DNA of 43,078 nt, taken from NCBI GenBank assembly GCA_024635765.1, contig JAGXIE010000187.1:1-43078 (forward strand). The letters run 5' to 3'. Source of the DNA: Flavobacteriaceae bacterium (lineage in GTDB: Bacteria; Bacteroidota; Bacteroidia; Flavobacteriales; Flavobacteriaceae). This document shows positions 32,560-40,736 of the stretch, piece after piece. The position numbers were made by a program, and so were the translations under genes. Every line of letters begins with the position of its first letter. Position 1 is the stretch's first letter. The notes beneath the pieces are model-generated. The model did no database searches. It had not been told where the DNA came from and saw nothing but the letters and a program-made list of their open reading frames with translations.

Positions 32560-33786
32560 TTACTCTTTAATTATTCTTCTTGTAATACTTCCTTCGTTGG
32601 AAGTGATTTTCAAGAGGTACATGCCATTTGACAATGATGAAATATTTATTTTATTATCAGTTAAGCCACTTTGTGAATATACGTTTTTACCCAAAACATT
32701 AAAAATTTCAACCGATGTGACTACTACACTTGGTGATTCTATCGAAATATAATTGTTTGCCGGGTTTGGGTATATTTTCAATCTATCGATTACGTTTTCA
32801 GCTACACCTAAATTAGCATCAGACACTACTAATTCATCTGAATAATTAAATGCCTTGTCAACAGCATATATTTTGTAATAGGTTCCTGCAACATACGTTT
32901 CATCAAATGAAGTTGCAGTGCCTATATAGGCGACAGTTCCTAAAAGACTTCCTGTTCCGTTTGTCGTTGTATTGCCAATTTTATAAACACCATTTTGATT
33001 TGGATCATTATCGGCAGCAGGCATTGAAGTGTATCGAACCACAACATAACCACCACCATCTACACCACCAGCTGGAGCTGTCCAACTTACGGTGGCCGTT
33101 CCTGCATTATTGGCATAGGTGCCCGCAGTTGCATCATTGGTTGCCGTTTCGTCAAACTCACCAGCATACACTACGAAATCGTCGAAAGTCACTAATGTTT
33201 CATTACTTCCAGACATCCTTGCGACAGCCCAATTTGAAGCATTAAACGTAGTACCAGTAGTACGGGTAGCATACGCTTTAGTATACTCACCAGCAACAAA
33301 TGTTGATGCATCTGTTTTGTTTCCTGCGCTTCCGCTAGAAGTGTTATTCAAATAGATTCCGGGATCTAGATCATCACCTGGATTTGCATCAGCCTTATAA
33401 AAAAACTGAATTGTATAGTCTGTTGAAACTTGAAATGCTGGGGATGTCGTGGATATACTTTGCAATCTTATATTATCTCCTGCAGAAGCTAAAAGTTGCA
33501 TTGACGCCGAAAAAGTACCAGTTCTTGCTTTTGCTGCATCATCCTCAATTTCCCTTACTGCTGCCCTAGACGAAGAGGAGACCGTCCATTCCGTCTGAGG
33601 AACACCAGCTTCTGAACTACCCGCATTGCCCATAGTACCTGTTGGTTGAGCTTCAAATCCACCATCTATTTCAGGAAATTCTCCAATAACTTGTTGACTC
33701 CATCCGTAGTTTAAACACACACAGAACAGCAAAATGCTGTAGAATGTTTTAGAATTTTGTTTTATAAAAAGTAATTTTGTTTTCAT
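32560..33786 (-). CDS. T9SS-secreted protein with unknown beta-rich, possibly alginate-binding domain
   Basis: A 408-residue secreted protein. The signal peptide ends near 'YGWSQ' (30). The first region (~38-210) is beta-rich without catalytic motif: 'GGFEAQPTGTMGNAGSSEAG', 'YTIQFFYKADANPGDD', 'TLVTFDDFVVYAG'. This layout resembles a carbohydrate-binding jelly roll. A region rich in 'TATVSWTAPAGGVDGGGYVVVRY' (~228-325) is fibronectin III-like. The C-terminal tail (~335-408) is a type IX sorting signal ('LKIYPNPANNYISIES', 'LSNGMYLLKI'). It follows the PL7 gene by 21 bases in one operon under a tandem operator. The function is not known; binding to alginate is inferred. Confidence 0.75.
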   Translation of the reverse strand: MKTKLLFIKQNSKTFYSILLFCVCLNYGWSQQVIGEFPEIDGGFEAQPTGTMGNAGSSEAGVPQTEWTVSSSSRAAVREIEDDAAKARTGTFSASMQLLASAGDNIRLQSISTTSPAFQVSTDYTIQFFYKADANPGDDLDPGIYLNNTSSGSAGNKTDASTFVAGEYTKAYATRTTGTTFNASNWAVARMSGSNETLVTFDDFVVYAGEFDETATNDATAGTYANNAGTATVSWTAPAGGVDGGGYVVVRYTSMPAADNDPNQNGVYKIGNTTTNGTGSLLGTVAYIGTATSFDETYVAGTYYKIYAVDKAFNYSDELVVSDANLGVAENVIDRLKIYPNPANNYISIESPSVVVTSVEIFNVLGKNVYSQSGLTDNKINISSLSNGMYLLKITSNEGSITRRIIKE

Positions 33787-33807
33787 AATCTTGGTTTTTA
33801 TAGTTAA

Positions 33808-34731
33808 TTAATGTGTTACAGTTAAATCGTAATATTTTATATAGGAAAATGCATTGGCATCTGTGGAAACCAAATAATTTCCAGCTTTGAAATAGTTTTC
33901 AAATGGCCATTTTTCTAAACTAATATCATCATAAACAAATGGCTCATCGTTATTAAGTTGAAGTTCCAGTCGTGCATCTGTGGCTGTAATTTTAAAATCG
34001 AAAGCATCAAAACCCACATAACCAAAATTGTGCTTGATGTCGGACCAAGTGCTTGATGACACGTCCAAGAGATTGTCGCCTACTGTGGCTTCATTTACAA
34101 GTGATTTTTTATGCGCCCAGAGATAGCCATCCTTCCAATACATTTTAAGCAATGGAGGACCATTGTTTGAAGAGAATCCATGAATATCCATGTCTTCTTG
34201 TGATATGATACCATGAATTTGCATCACAATCACATTATGATAAGTGCTGTTGCCCTGTGTACTTTGTGAAATTGAGTCAACCTTCAACCTTCCACTCATA
34301 ATACCACCTTCTGCCAAAGTCCAATTGTCTCTCGAATTACTTGGGTTTATAAGCTCCCTTAATTCTGTTCTGGAATATGAACTGTTTGTAGTAGAAACAT
34401 CTGGATAGGTATAAAAAACAATCGACGCATCTAAAGTATCATCATACATGAACGGTCTAACCTCACTTAAGATTCTATAACCATTATTTATCAATTGGGA
34501 AGGTTGATATTCATCGGGACCACCATTATTGTTCATATCAACAGGCAGCGTCACCTTCCAATTTGAAAAATCGATATCCGCATAAATTGCGGTTACTGGA
34601 GGTTGTTCTTCCTCATTCTGGGAAATGGGATTTTCAATTATTTCATCAGAACTGCTACACGCAAAAATCAGCACATAAAAAATACCGCAAACGATGTAGT
34701 TTATTGAGTTTGATTTATCTTTAATTTTCAT
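33808..34731 (-). CDS. Alginate lyase, polysaccharide lyase family 7 (lipoprotein)
   Basis: A 307-residue lipoprotein from the ATG at 34731; a TTG three bases upstream is not needed. Lipobox Cys25 (LIFACSSSDE). PL7 motifs: SRTELRE (120-126), QIH (171-173) and YFKAGNY near 283. It is closer to the PL7 at 11840-12685 than to the other two. It starts an operon with the T9SS protein gene, 25 bases behind an intact tandem operator, and is divergent from the RraA-like gene. Confidence 0.93.
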   Translation of the reverse strand: MKIKDKSNSINYIVCGIFYVLIFACSSSDEIIENPISQNEEEQPPVTAIYADIDFSNWKVTLPVDMNNNGGPDEYQPSQLINNGYRILSEVRPFMYDDTLDASIVFYTYPDVSTTNSSYSRTELRELINPSNSRDNWTLAEGGIMSGRLKVDSISQSTQGNSTYHNVIVMQIHGIISQEDMDIHGFSSNNGPPLLKMYWKDGYLWAHKKSLVNEATVGDNLLDVSSSTWSDIKHNFGYVGFDAFDFKITATDARLELQLNNDEPFVYDDISLEKWPFENYFKAGNYLVSTDANAFSYIKYYDLTVTH

Positions 34732-34755
34732 CAAAATACCTTTAAAAAAACAAAA

Positions 34756-34808
34756 TTGGTTTACCAGATTGGTTTACCAAATATATGTATATTTGTTTAA
34801 CAAACAAA
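34756..34808 (-). promoter_or_regulatory. Divergent promoter region with intact tandem operator
   Basis: The operator at 34756-34780 is identical to those at 18370 and 25843. Minus strand: TTTG (34805-34808), 19 bases, TATATTTG (34778-34785), serving the PL7 gene. Plus strand: a second perfect -7 box TATATTTG (34788-34795) faces the RraA-like gene, with TTG inside the operator (34769-34771) as a possible -33 at a short 16-base spacing. One operator may therefore control both directions. Confidence 0.7.
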
Positions 34809-34852
34809 TATTTCAATGAAATATTTATATTTTTAACAAAAAAACCACCAAA

Positions 34853-35566
34853 ATGTTAAAGCCAGAAACGAGAGAAGCATTAATGAAAGTAAGTACAGCA
34901 ACCATTGCCACCTGCCTATTCAAAAAAGGATTGAAAAATCAATTCATACAAAATGTGCTTCCTCTTAAAAAAGGGCGAAATACCATGGTGGGAGAGGCAT
35001 TTACACTACGATATATTCCTGCTCGGGAAGATTTAAATCCAATTTCAGTTTTTCAAGATAGAAAGCACCCACAACGACTTGCAATCGAAGAATGTCCAAA
35101 AGGTCATATTTTGGTTATCGATAGCCGCAAAGATGCACGAGCAGCTTCGGCAGGTTCAATTCTTATTACTCGTCTAATGTTTCGGGGGGCTGCCGGAATT
35201 GTTACGGATGGTGGGTTCAGAGATAGTGCAGAAATTGCGAATTTAAATTTCTCTGCCTATCATCAAAAACCTTCAGCACCTACAAATCTTACATTACACC
35301 AAGCCATAGACATCAATGTTCCTATTGGTTGTGGAGATGTTGCTGTATTTCCAGGAGACGTACTGGTGGGAGATGATGATGGTGTTATGGTCATTCCATT
35401 ACATTTAGTTGACGAAATGGCAAGCGAATGTTTGAAAATGACCTTATTTGAAACTTATGTCCTTGAAAAAATCAATGAAGGCCACTCTATTATTGGCTTG
35501 TACCCATCTGTGGATAGTGAAGCAATTAAAAATTTTGAGGAATGGGTTAAGAATAAAAGATTTTAA
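34853..35566 (+). CDS. RraA-like / HMG-CHA aldolase-family protein
   Basis: A 237-residue protein of the RraA fold. 'GEAFTLRYIPAREDLNP', 'ASAGSILITRLMFRGAAGIVTDGGFRD' and 'GCGDVAVFPGDVLVGDDDGVMVIP' are the family blocks. The Gly-rich 'DGGFRD' region carries the Arg-Asp pair used by class II pyruvate aldolases of this family. Those enzymes cleave 4-hydroxy-2-oxo acids; others bind RNase E, but the enzyme role fits better in a sugar-acid locus. It is the only plus-strand gene of the alginate region and is expressed divergently from a PL7 operon over a shared operator. The substrate is unknown. Confidence 0.8.
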   Translation: MLKPETREALMKVSTATIATCLFKKGLKNQFIQNVLPLKKGRNTMVGEAFTLRYIPAREDLNPISVFQDRKHPQRLAIEECPKGHILVIDSRKDARAASAGSILITRLMFRGAAGIVTDGGFRDSAEIANLNFSAYHQKPSAPTNLTLHQAIDINVPIGCGDVAVFPGDVLVGDDDGVMVIPLHLVDEMASECLKMTLFETYVLEKINEGHSIIGLYPSVDSEAIKNFEEWVKNKRF

Positions 35567-35794
35567 TTTATCGCATTTATAGTTTCTTGTTAATAAAAAC
35601 ATAAAATCAAAATATTGCCAATTAAATTCTCCACATAAATAGATAGAGAGCATTAGGAACAAAATAATGATAAAATTAATGAACATGATTACGTTAATCT
35701 AAAAATTCAATTTGAATCACAAATCGCAAATGAAGATTATGACGATTTCCCATATTTTGAATTCGAATTAAAACTTAACCGTTAAACTTTGTTA
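35567..35794. other. Gene-free end of the island with a possible gene remnant
   Basis: No complete gene is present. A stop-bounded plus-strand frame 35657-35785 without a start codon encodes 42 residues ending 'NEDYDDFPYFEFELKLNR', with amino-acid use like a true C-terminus. It may be the tail of a lost gene. The remainder is AT-rich and shows nothing else I can name. Confidence 0.3.
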
Positions 35795-35817
35795 AATCGA
35801 GGCCAATTCGGTGACCT
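35795..35817 (+). repeat. Right arm-type repeat of the island
   Basis: It matches 2501-2523 at 20 of 23 positions, in direct orientation, and lies 60 bases inside the right att core. In the circular element the two copies would flank the att core on either side (60 and 98 bases away), as expected for integrase arm sites. Confidence 0.5.
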
Positions 35818-35877
35818 CTAAAAACAGAGCCTTTTGAAAGCCCTATAAACACTGAAGAGTCGAAAATTTGGTCGTTG

Positions 35878-35890
35878 TCTCCGACTCCAC
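35878..35890 (+). other. Right attachment site (attR) core
   Basis: TCTCCGACTCCAC is an exact copy of the last bases of ssrA (2390-2402). The bases before it do not match the tmRNA T-arm, so this is not a second tmRNA. It marks the probable right end of the island; chromosomal galT follows 64 bases later. Confidence 0.7.
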
Positions 35891-35921
35891 AAAAAACGCA
35901 ATTTAATTGTCGATTAAACAA

Positions 35922-35955
35922 AAAAGCTCAACAAGGATGACTTGATTGGGCTTTT
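35922..35955 (-). terminator. Terminator of the galactose operon (after galT)
   Basis: AAAAGCTCAACAAG (35922-35935) pairs with CTTGATTGGGCTTTT (35941-35955), with one wobble and one bulge, around loop GATGA. On the minus strand TTTTTTGTTT follows. The stem overlaps the galT stop codon. Before the island arrived it may also have ended the ssrA transcript from the other side. Confidence 0.8.
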
Positions 35956-36982
35956 ATGTTGTTTCAACTAACTGTTTCAATCGTTCTCCGGCTTGTTCTG
36001 CCGTGATGTCTCTTTGAGGCGAACCGAACATCTCATAACCCACCATAAATTTCTTTACAGTTGCACTGCGCAATAATGGCGGATAAAAACTCATATGCCA
36101 ATGCCAATGGTCATTTGATTGGGCGTTGGTTGGTGCTTGATGAATTCCACTGGAATAAGGAAAAGAACATTGAAATAACTGATCGTAAGCTTTTGTGATT
36201 TTTGAAATGGAATCTGCGAATGCCAAAGTCTCTTGAATTGATATTTCAGTGATATTAGTTTGGTGTTTCTTCGGAATTATCATCGTTTCAAAAGGCCAAA
36301 TGGCCCAAAAAGGTATTAAAACCACAAAGTGATCATTTTGGTAAATGATGCGTTCATTAGCCTCGAGCTCTTGCTTTAAGTAATCACCCAATAAACTTCG
36401 ACTCGTTTTATGGTAATATTGTTGCTGTTCATGATCTTTCTTAACTACTTCATTGGGCAAAGTAGATTGACTCCATATTTGACCATGAGGGTGTGGATTA
36501 CTGCATCCCATAACAGCACCTTTATTTTCAAATATTTGAACATAATTGATTGTGTCATTTGAACCAAGCACTGCATATTCTTGCTGCCAAGTTTTAATGA
36601 CTTTTTCAATATCTTCGACTTCCATATCTGCTAAACTCTTGGAGTGATCGGGACTAAAACAGATGACTTTACAAATACCTTGTTCACTCTCTGCTTTGAA
36701 TAGACCTTCATGAACTGAAAATTTTGGCGAAGTGGTCTGTAGGGCTGCAAAATCGTTTGTGAAAACAAAAACATCTTTGTAGTCAGGATTTTTTTCTCCA
36801 TTGATTCTGGTATTGCCAGCACACAGATAACAACTAGGGTCGTGCAGTGGACGCTGCTCGTTAGAAACAGCTTCATTTTGTCCTTGCCAAGGTCGCTTTG
36901 CCCTATGCGGAGATACCAAAACCCATTCTCCTGTTAGTATATTAAATCGTTTATGCGAGTAATCTTGCAAATCTGTAGTCAT
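35954..36982 (-). CDS. galT: Galactose-1-phosphate uridylyltransferase
   Basis: A 342-residue GalT. The ATG at 36982 gives MTTDLQDYSHKRFNILTGEW, the normal start; a TTG frame reaching 37006 overlaps galK and is rejected. 'NPHPHGQIW' (162-170) contains the catalytic His166, at the same number as in E. coli. 'CYLCAGN' (51 and 54) are the zinc cysteines. It exchanges UMP between UDP-glucose and galactose-1-phosphate in the cytoplasm. It is the last gene of the operon gntR-galM-symporter-galK-galT and the first chromosomal gene right of the island. Confidence 0.96.
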   Translation of the reverse strand: MTTDLQDYSHKRFNILTGEWVLVSPHRAKRPWQGQNEAVSNEQRPLHDPSCYLCAGNTRINGEKNPDYKDVFVFTNDFAALQTTSPKFSVHEGLFKAESEQGICKVICFSPDHSKSLADMEVEDIEKVIKTWQQEYAVLGSNDTINYVQIFENKGAVMGCSNPHPHGQIWSQSTLPNEVVKKDHEQQQYYHKTSRSLLGDYLKQELEANERIIYQNDHFVVLIPFWAIWPFETMIIPKKHQTNITEISIQETLAFADSISKITKAYDQLFQCSFPYSSGIHQAPTNAQSNDHWHWHMSFYPPLLRSATVKKFMVGYEMFGSPQRDITAEQAGERLKQLVETT

Positions 36983-37002
36983 TTTAATTCGATTATGGTT
37001 TA

Positions 37003-38151
37003 TCAATTAATGATGTGCGTTCCTTGTGAAAGTTTTACGCTGTAAATAGAACACTCCTTTCCAAAAGATTTTTTGAATTTTTTAGAAATATCCTTTTTGA
37101 AATCTTTAAACTCACTTTTAAGAATTAGGTTTATAGTGCACCCACCAAAACCGCCTCCCATCATTCGTGCTCCCAAAACAGCATCATTTTCCTTTGCTTT
37201 TTCTACTAAAAAGTCCAATTCTTCGCAGCTTACCTTGTAATTAGTACTCAAGCCCTCATGTGATTGATATAGCAAATCACCTAGAGCCTCAATATCATAC
37301 CTGTTTATAGCTTCAGAGAACAATTTCACCCGTTCGTTCTCATTGATCACATACAATGCTTTTTGATAATCTTCTTCTGTGATATCTTCTTTTATTCGCA
37401 TAAGATCCTCTTTTGAAGCATCCCTTAAAGCTTTAACCTGCATTAGATTGGAAACTTTTTCACAAACTGCTCGTCTGTCATTATAGGCGCTTTCAGATAA
37501 ATCATGTTTTACATTGCTATTAATCAACATGAGTTTATAATTCTTAAAGTCAATTTTATAAGGTTCTGCTTCAACAGTTCGACAATCCAAAAAAAGTGCG
37601 CTATTTTTTACACCAAACATACTAGCATACTGATCCATGATACCACACTTAACGCCAGCATAATTATGTTCTGCCTTTTGGGAAATGAGGATCATTTCGT
37701 TTTTTGTCAAGCCTAAATTGAATAATTCGTTTAATCCAAATACAAAACTGTTTTCTAATGCAGCCGAAGAAGACATCCCTGCGCCACCAGGAATGTTTCC
37801 AGCGAAAACAGCATTAAAATTACCAACAGGTTTGCCAAATAATTGAAGTTCTGCAACAACCCCTATAATATAGTTTCTCCAACCTCCATCTTCAATAGGT
37901 CTAATATTGTCATTACTAAACTTATATAATTCTTCCTTATTCAGCGCATAGACTGTACTGTTGTTTGATCCGTTTTTACTTATAGCCAGAACAATACCTT
38001 TATTGATGGCTGCGGGAAATGCAAAACCATCGTTATAATCGGTATGCTCGCCGATCAGATTTATTCTGCCCGGTGAAAACACTAATAACGGTTCCGTTTC
38101 AAAATGATCTTTAAAACTTTTTTCTACTTCTTTTACTAATTGTTTTCTCAT
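37003..38151 (-). CDS. galK: Galactokinase
   Basis: A 382-residue GHMP kinase. 'GRINLIGEHTDYN' (28-40) is the galactokinase signature. 'PGGAGMSSSAALE' (121-133) is the ATP-binding GHMP motif. 'GARMMGGGFGGC' is the third motif. It phosphorylates galactose at C1. It lies 5 bases after the symporter gene and 20 before galT. Standard length and motifs. Confidence 0.97.
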   Translation of the reverse strand: MRKQLVKEVEKSFKDHFETEPLLVFSPGRINLIGEHTDYNDGFAFPAAINKGIVLAISKNGSNNSTVYALNKEELYKFSNDNIRPIEDGGWRNYIIGVVAELQLFGKPVGNFNAVFAGNIPGGAGMSSSAALENSFVFGLNELFNLGLTKNEMILISQKAEHNYAGVKCGIMDQYASMFGVKNSALFLDCRTVEAEPYKIDFKNYKLMLINSNVKHDLSESAYNDRRAVCEKVSNLMQVKALRDASKEDLMRIKEDITEEDYQKALYVINENERVKLFSEAINRYDIEALGDLLYQSHEGLSTNYKVSCEELDFLVEKAKENDAVLGARMMGGGFGGCTINLILKSEFKDFKKDISKKFKKSFGKECSIYSVKLSQGTHIIN

Positions 38152-38156
38152 CTGAA

Positions 38157-39803
38157 TTAAGCAAAATAGGCATAGACACCAACAACAATTATGCAGATGG
38201 CGATACCTGCTTGTTTAGTATATTTCCAAGGCGTTATATCAACCTGTTTGGTGTATTCTTGTACAAAAGGCTCTTCTCTTGGTTTTAGTTTACCTATGAC
38301 AAGCATGATACTGATGTTAAGCACAAATAAAATGGCCATGACATCTAAAAAATGAGGATAGGCTTGTGCTTTTACCATTGCCAAACCGGCTAGGTCTGTA
38401 ATACCAGATGCATCAGCTTCGGCGAGTGCATTATTGACAAAATAAGGTTGAAGTAAAAATTGGCTTAAAATATATAACAAGCATCCAGAAACCAAACCGA
38501 TTTTAGCCGCAATGGCTGGTACACGCTTCGTTAAATAGCCAACGACAATAATAGTTAATATGGGAATACTATAAATGCCATTAATCTCTTGGAGATAGGC
38601 AAACAAACTTCCTGCATTTGCAATTAAGGGTGCGATGAACATGGATGCTATGGCTAAAATCACACCAAAAGCTTTACCATATTTTACAACTGTTTTTTCG
38701 TCTGCCTCTTTATTGACATGTTGCTTATAAACATCAATGCCAAACAAGGTTACTGAACTATTTAAAACACTATTAAATGAACTTAAAATAGCTCCAAATA
38801 AGACAGCTGCAAAGAAGCCTATCCAGGCGTTTGGCAATACCTTTTTCACCAACATTGGATATGCACTATCAGCACTCTCTAAATTACCTTGAAACATATG
38901 GTACGCTATTAAACCAGGTAAAACAACAATTATTGGCCCTAGTATTTTTATAAATGATGCGAGCAATAATCCTTTTTGACCTTCCTTTAAATCTTTAGCT
39001 CCTAATGCTCTTTGAATGATTTGCTGGTTAGTTCCCCAATAAAACAATTGCACCAACATCATACCTGTAAAAATGGTATAAAACGGAACCGGATCTGTTG
39101 GGCCACCCATGGATTTAAACTTCTCTGGATTTTCAGTCGTTAAGATAGAAAGTCCATCTAGTATGCTGCCATCACCAATCATCATTAAGCCAAAGACTGG
39201 AATTAGTATACCACCAACCAATAAACCAATAGCGTTAATCGAATCTGAAACCGCAACTGCTTTTAAGCCACCGAAAACAGCATATATAGATCCTATTATA
39301 CCTATGCCCCAAACACAGATCCAAATGGATTGCGTATGGGTCACTCCTAACAATTCTGGCACATCAAACATGCCACTAATGGCCAAAGATCCGGAATATA
39401 AAATCACGGGAAGTAAAACCACCACATATCCAGAAAGAAATAAAACGGATGTTAGTGTCTTGGTTGTAACATCAAATCGTTTTGCCAAAAATCCTGGAAC
39501 AGTTGTGAGGCCACCTTCTAAATATTTTGGAAGCAAAAACATTGCCGTCACCACCATTGCAAGTGCCGCGAGTGTTTCCCAAACCATTACAGATAATCCA
39601 CTTTGATACGCAGATCCATTCAATCCAACAATCTGCTCAGTCGAGAGATTGGTGAGCAATAAAGAGCCAGCAATTACACCAGCTGTCAAACTTCGTCCTC
39701 CTAGAAAATAACCATCTGAAGAGGATTCCTCCGTCTTTCGAGTTTTTAAATATGATATGACAGCTACTAAAAGTGTAAATCCAATAAAAGTTAAGAATTG
39801 CAT
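38157..39803 (-). CDS. Sodium/sugar symporter (SSS family, SGLT-like), probable galactose importer
   Basis: A 548-residue protein with about 14 membrane helices, the size of vSGLT. 'GYFLGGRSLTAGVIAGSLLLTN' and 'STEQIVGLNGSAYQSG' match the first helices of the SGLT group. Glu56-Gln57 correspond to the galactose-contacting Glu-Gln pair of vSGLT. It would import galactose with sodium across the inner membrane. It lies between galM and galK in the operon, which supports the substrate. Confidence 0.92.
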   Translation of the reverse strand: MQFLTFIGFTLLVAVISYLKTRKTEESSSDGYFLGGRSLTAGVIAGSLLLTNLSTEQIVGLNGSAYQSGLSVMVWETLAALAMVVTAMFLLPKYLEGGLTTVPGFLAKRFDVTTKTLTSVLFLSGYVVVLLPVILYSGSLAISGMFDVPELLGVTHTQSIWICVWGIGIIGSIYAVFGGLKAVAVSDSINAIGLLVGGILIPVFGLMMIGDGSILDGLSILTTENPEKFKSMGGPTDPVPFYTIFTGMMLVQLFYWGTNQQIIQRALGAKDLKEGQKGLLLASFIKILGPIIVVLPGLIAYHMFQGNLESADSAYPMLVKKVLPNAWIGFFAAVLFGAILSSFNSVLNSSVTLFGIDVYKQHVNKEADEKTVVKYGKAFGVILAIASMFIAPLIANAGSLFAYLQEINGIYSIPILTIIVVGYLTKRVPAIAAKIGLVSGCLLYILSQFLLQPYFVNNALAEADASGITDLAGLAMVKAQAYPHFLDVMAILFVLNISIMLVIGKLKPREEPFVQEYTKQVDITPWKYTKQAGIAICIIVVGVYAYFA

Positions 39804-39821
39804 AGTATATTGATTAATAAA

Positions 39822-40733
39822 TTAGTAAATTTTATCTTTAAATTTTTCAATACTGAGATTCCAGCTTACGTTGTAATTATCTTGAGGCTCAAGAGTTTGT
39901 AAACCAATGTTATTGTTAAAACTATTTGCCAAACCAGTCATGGGTTCAATTGCTATGATATTAGGTTGTTCGGGCGTAAATACTTGCAGGAAATTCTTTT
40001 CTGAAGAGGAATCTATTTTAACTTTATATTCGGGTGTGGAAAACTCCAATTGATTATTTTTTAATATGTAAGCATCATCTAGCTTTTTATCTTGAATTTG
40101 AAAAGGCATCTTCTCCGAAAAATCTGTTATTCCTGAAATGTTCTGTTCATTTTCAAAATAAAATCGCTGACTGGCTTCGAATTTTAATGCGCTATTATAT
40201 AAATTTGAACTCGCAAAATAAGGGTGCCAGCCCACGGTAAAAGGGAAAGTCTTATGGTCTGTATTCATAATATTTACTTTGAGATCTATTCCATGATCAT
40301 GCAAAGTATAGGTCAATTCAATTACATACTTAAAAGGAAATCCTTTGGAATCACCATTGGATCGGTATCTCAAAGTCACTAACCCATAATCAGGAGTAAG
40401 TATTTGATCTAGAAGATGAAAGTGTTTATCGTAAACCAAACCATGTATGGCATTGTTATCTTTGACTTCATTACAATCCAATTCGTAATTTGACCCATTG
40501 AATGAAAATTTTCCGTTCTTCACACGATTTACAAAAGGAAATAAGATAGCCGATGCATAATTATCTTTATACGTTGAAGGATGAAGGTCTGCAAGAATTT
40601 GAACATTATTCAATAATAAACTTTCTAATCTTCCACCCTGATTAAGACAAATACTCGCGCTAACAGTTCCGCATGCGCTAGTTAAATCGAGGTATAGCAA
40701 TTCTTCGTGTTCTATTTGAATGAGCTGGTACAA
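39822..40733 (-). CDS. galM: Aldose 1-epimerase (mutarotase) family protein
   Basis: A 303-residue mutarotase-fold protein. 'LFPFVNRVKNGKFSFNGSNYEL' and 'NAIHGLVYDKHF' contain the conserved Arg and catalytic-region His. 'PFTVGWHPYFA' holds the second His. The C-terminal 'IAIEPMTGLANSFNN' supplies the catalytic Glu. It interconverts beta- and alpha-galactose ahead of GalK. The start is TTG at 40733, three bases after the regulator's stop; no better start is near. Confidence 0.9.
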   Translation of the reverse strand: MYQLIQIEHEELLYLDLTSACGTVSASICLNQGGRLESLLLNNVQILADLHPSTYKDNYASAILFPFVNRVKNGKFSFNGSNYELDCNEVKDNNAIHGLVYDKHFHLLDQILTPDYGLVTLRYRSNGDSKGFPFKYVIELTYTLHDHGIDLKVNIMNTDHKTFPFTVGWHPYFASSNLYNSALKFEASQRFYFENEQNISGITDFSEKMPFQIQDKKLDDAYILKNNQLEFSTPEYKVKIDSSSEKNFLQVFTPEQPNIIAIEPMTGLANSFNNNIGLQTLEPQDNYNVSWNLSIEKFKDKIY

Positions 40734-40736
40734 ATT

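Noticed and set aside
35444-35686. Minus-strand 80-codon frame at the end of the RraA-like gene
   Set aside because: It is a shadow of the plus-strand coding end with hydrophobic, low-complexity content and no homology I recognise.
36983-37006. Longer galT from TTG at 37006, overlapping galK by four bases
   Set aside because: The ATG at 36982 gives the family N-terminus and places the catalytic His at 166 as in E. coli.
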